A stretch of DNA of 64,000 nucleotides from positions 14,684,220 to 14,748,219 of the forward strand of contig OZ022240.1 in the NCBI GenBank assembly GCA_963978895.1. Reading direction: 5' to 3'. The position numbers were made by a program, and so were the translations under genes. This document shows, one piece after another, positions 63,750 through 64,000 of this stretch (positions within the stretch are counted from its first letter, which is position 1; each line of letters starts with the position of its first letter). The stretch is from Erpobdella octoculata (Eukaryota; Annelida; Clitellata; Hirudinida; Erpobdellidae). The notes beneath the pieces are model-generated. The model had not been told where the DNA came from, did no database searches, and saw only the letters and a list, made by a program, of their open reading frames with translations.

Positions 63750-64000
63750 ATATAAATAAAAATCTGCTTATATATAATGTCCCAGCCTCACTCACTCACT
63801 GGGTCTGGAACACTGACACATCTTTATGCAACCGTTGAATTAATATGTATATGCTAGCGGGGGTGCCCGGCGTTGCCCGAGGTTTTTCTAATGTTTGTCT
63901 CTCCTCTCGCTCAGGTTTCTTTTCCCGCTTGCTTTCCCGGTTGCTTTTCCGTCCCCGACCGCTGTCCCGTTCCCGGCCGCTTTCCCGTTCCCGGCCGTTT
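63750..64000 (-). repeat. Dispersed family B copy, continuing past the window
   Basis: 63,853 reads CTAGCGGGGGTGCCCGGCGT then TGCCCGAGG, the family boundary word, followed by CGCTTTCCCGTTCCCGG pyrimidine units to the window end. It lies in the region where upstream SETD9 exons would be expected. Confidence 0.6.

Overview
This is AT-rich, intron-containing, transposon-dense animal nuclear DNA. Five host genes are recognisable, all from conserved protein families: a type IV collagen alpha-1-like chain (+), an intronless BTB-BACK gene (-), MALSU1 (+), SPCS3 (-) and SETD9 (-). The collagen and the three small conserved genes show it is a metazoan. I cannot resolve the taxon; degenerate TTAGGG-type repeats and the mixture of mobile elements suggest a non-insect invertebrate, but that is inference.

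Layout. 1-3,895: satellite, a GC-rich repeat and a Gypsy-class LTR element whose single long ORF goes from protease straight to integrase. 3,896-33,014: the 3' part of the collagen IV gene, 25 exons with consistent phases, ending in the two C4 repeats of the NC1 domain. Its introns are loaded with insertions: a hairpin MITE, a foldback element with an 8-bp target duplication, two hAT-type elements, and in an 11.7-kb intron a complete LTR element with 5-bp target duplications. That LTR element has gag and protease but no reverse transcriptase or integrase; in their place is a non-muscle myosin II heavy-chain tail segment fused in frame to the protease, itself later split by a CR1-like LINE. The last intron holds long TA/TG runs and a 234-bp near-perfect palindrome.

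33,705-34,715 is the BTB-BACK gene, convergent with collagen. 35,000-43,500 has no recognised host gene; it holds a Harbinger-type MITE, an internally deleted hAT transposase relic, microsatellites, and a TIR transposon sitting in a (TA)n tract. 43,625-50,899 is MALSU1 (mitochondrial ribosome assembly), four exons; its first intron carries a pogo relic interrupted by a hAT relic. 53,066-56,901 is SPCS3 (signal peptidase subunit), five exons encoding 180 residues, with a nested three-layer transposon in intron 1. 57,300-62,500 is repeats, including a second pogo copy, telomere-like composite repeats and LINE relics. 62,515-63,603 is the 3' part of SETD9.

The host genes show no common pathway. 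The main point of interest is mobile-element biology: an apparent host-gene transduction by an LTR element, domain-loss derivatives that keep open frames, nested insertions, and elements landing within about 16 bp of splice acceptors.
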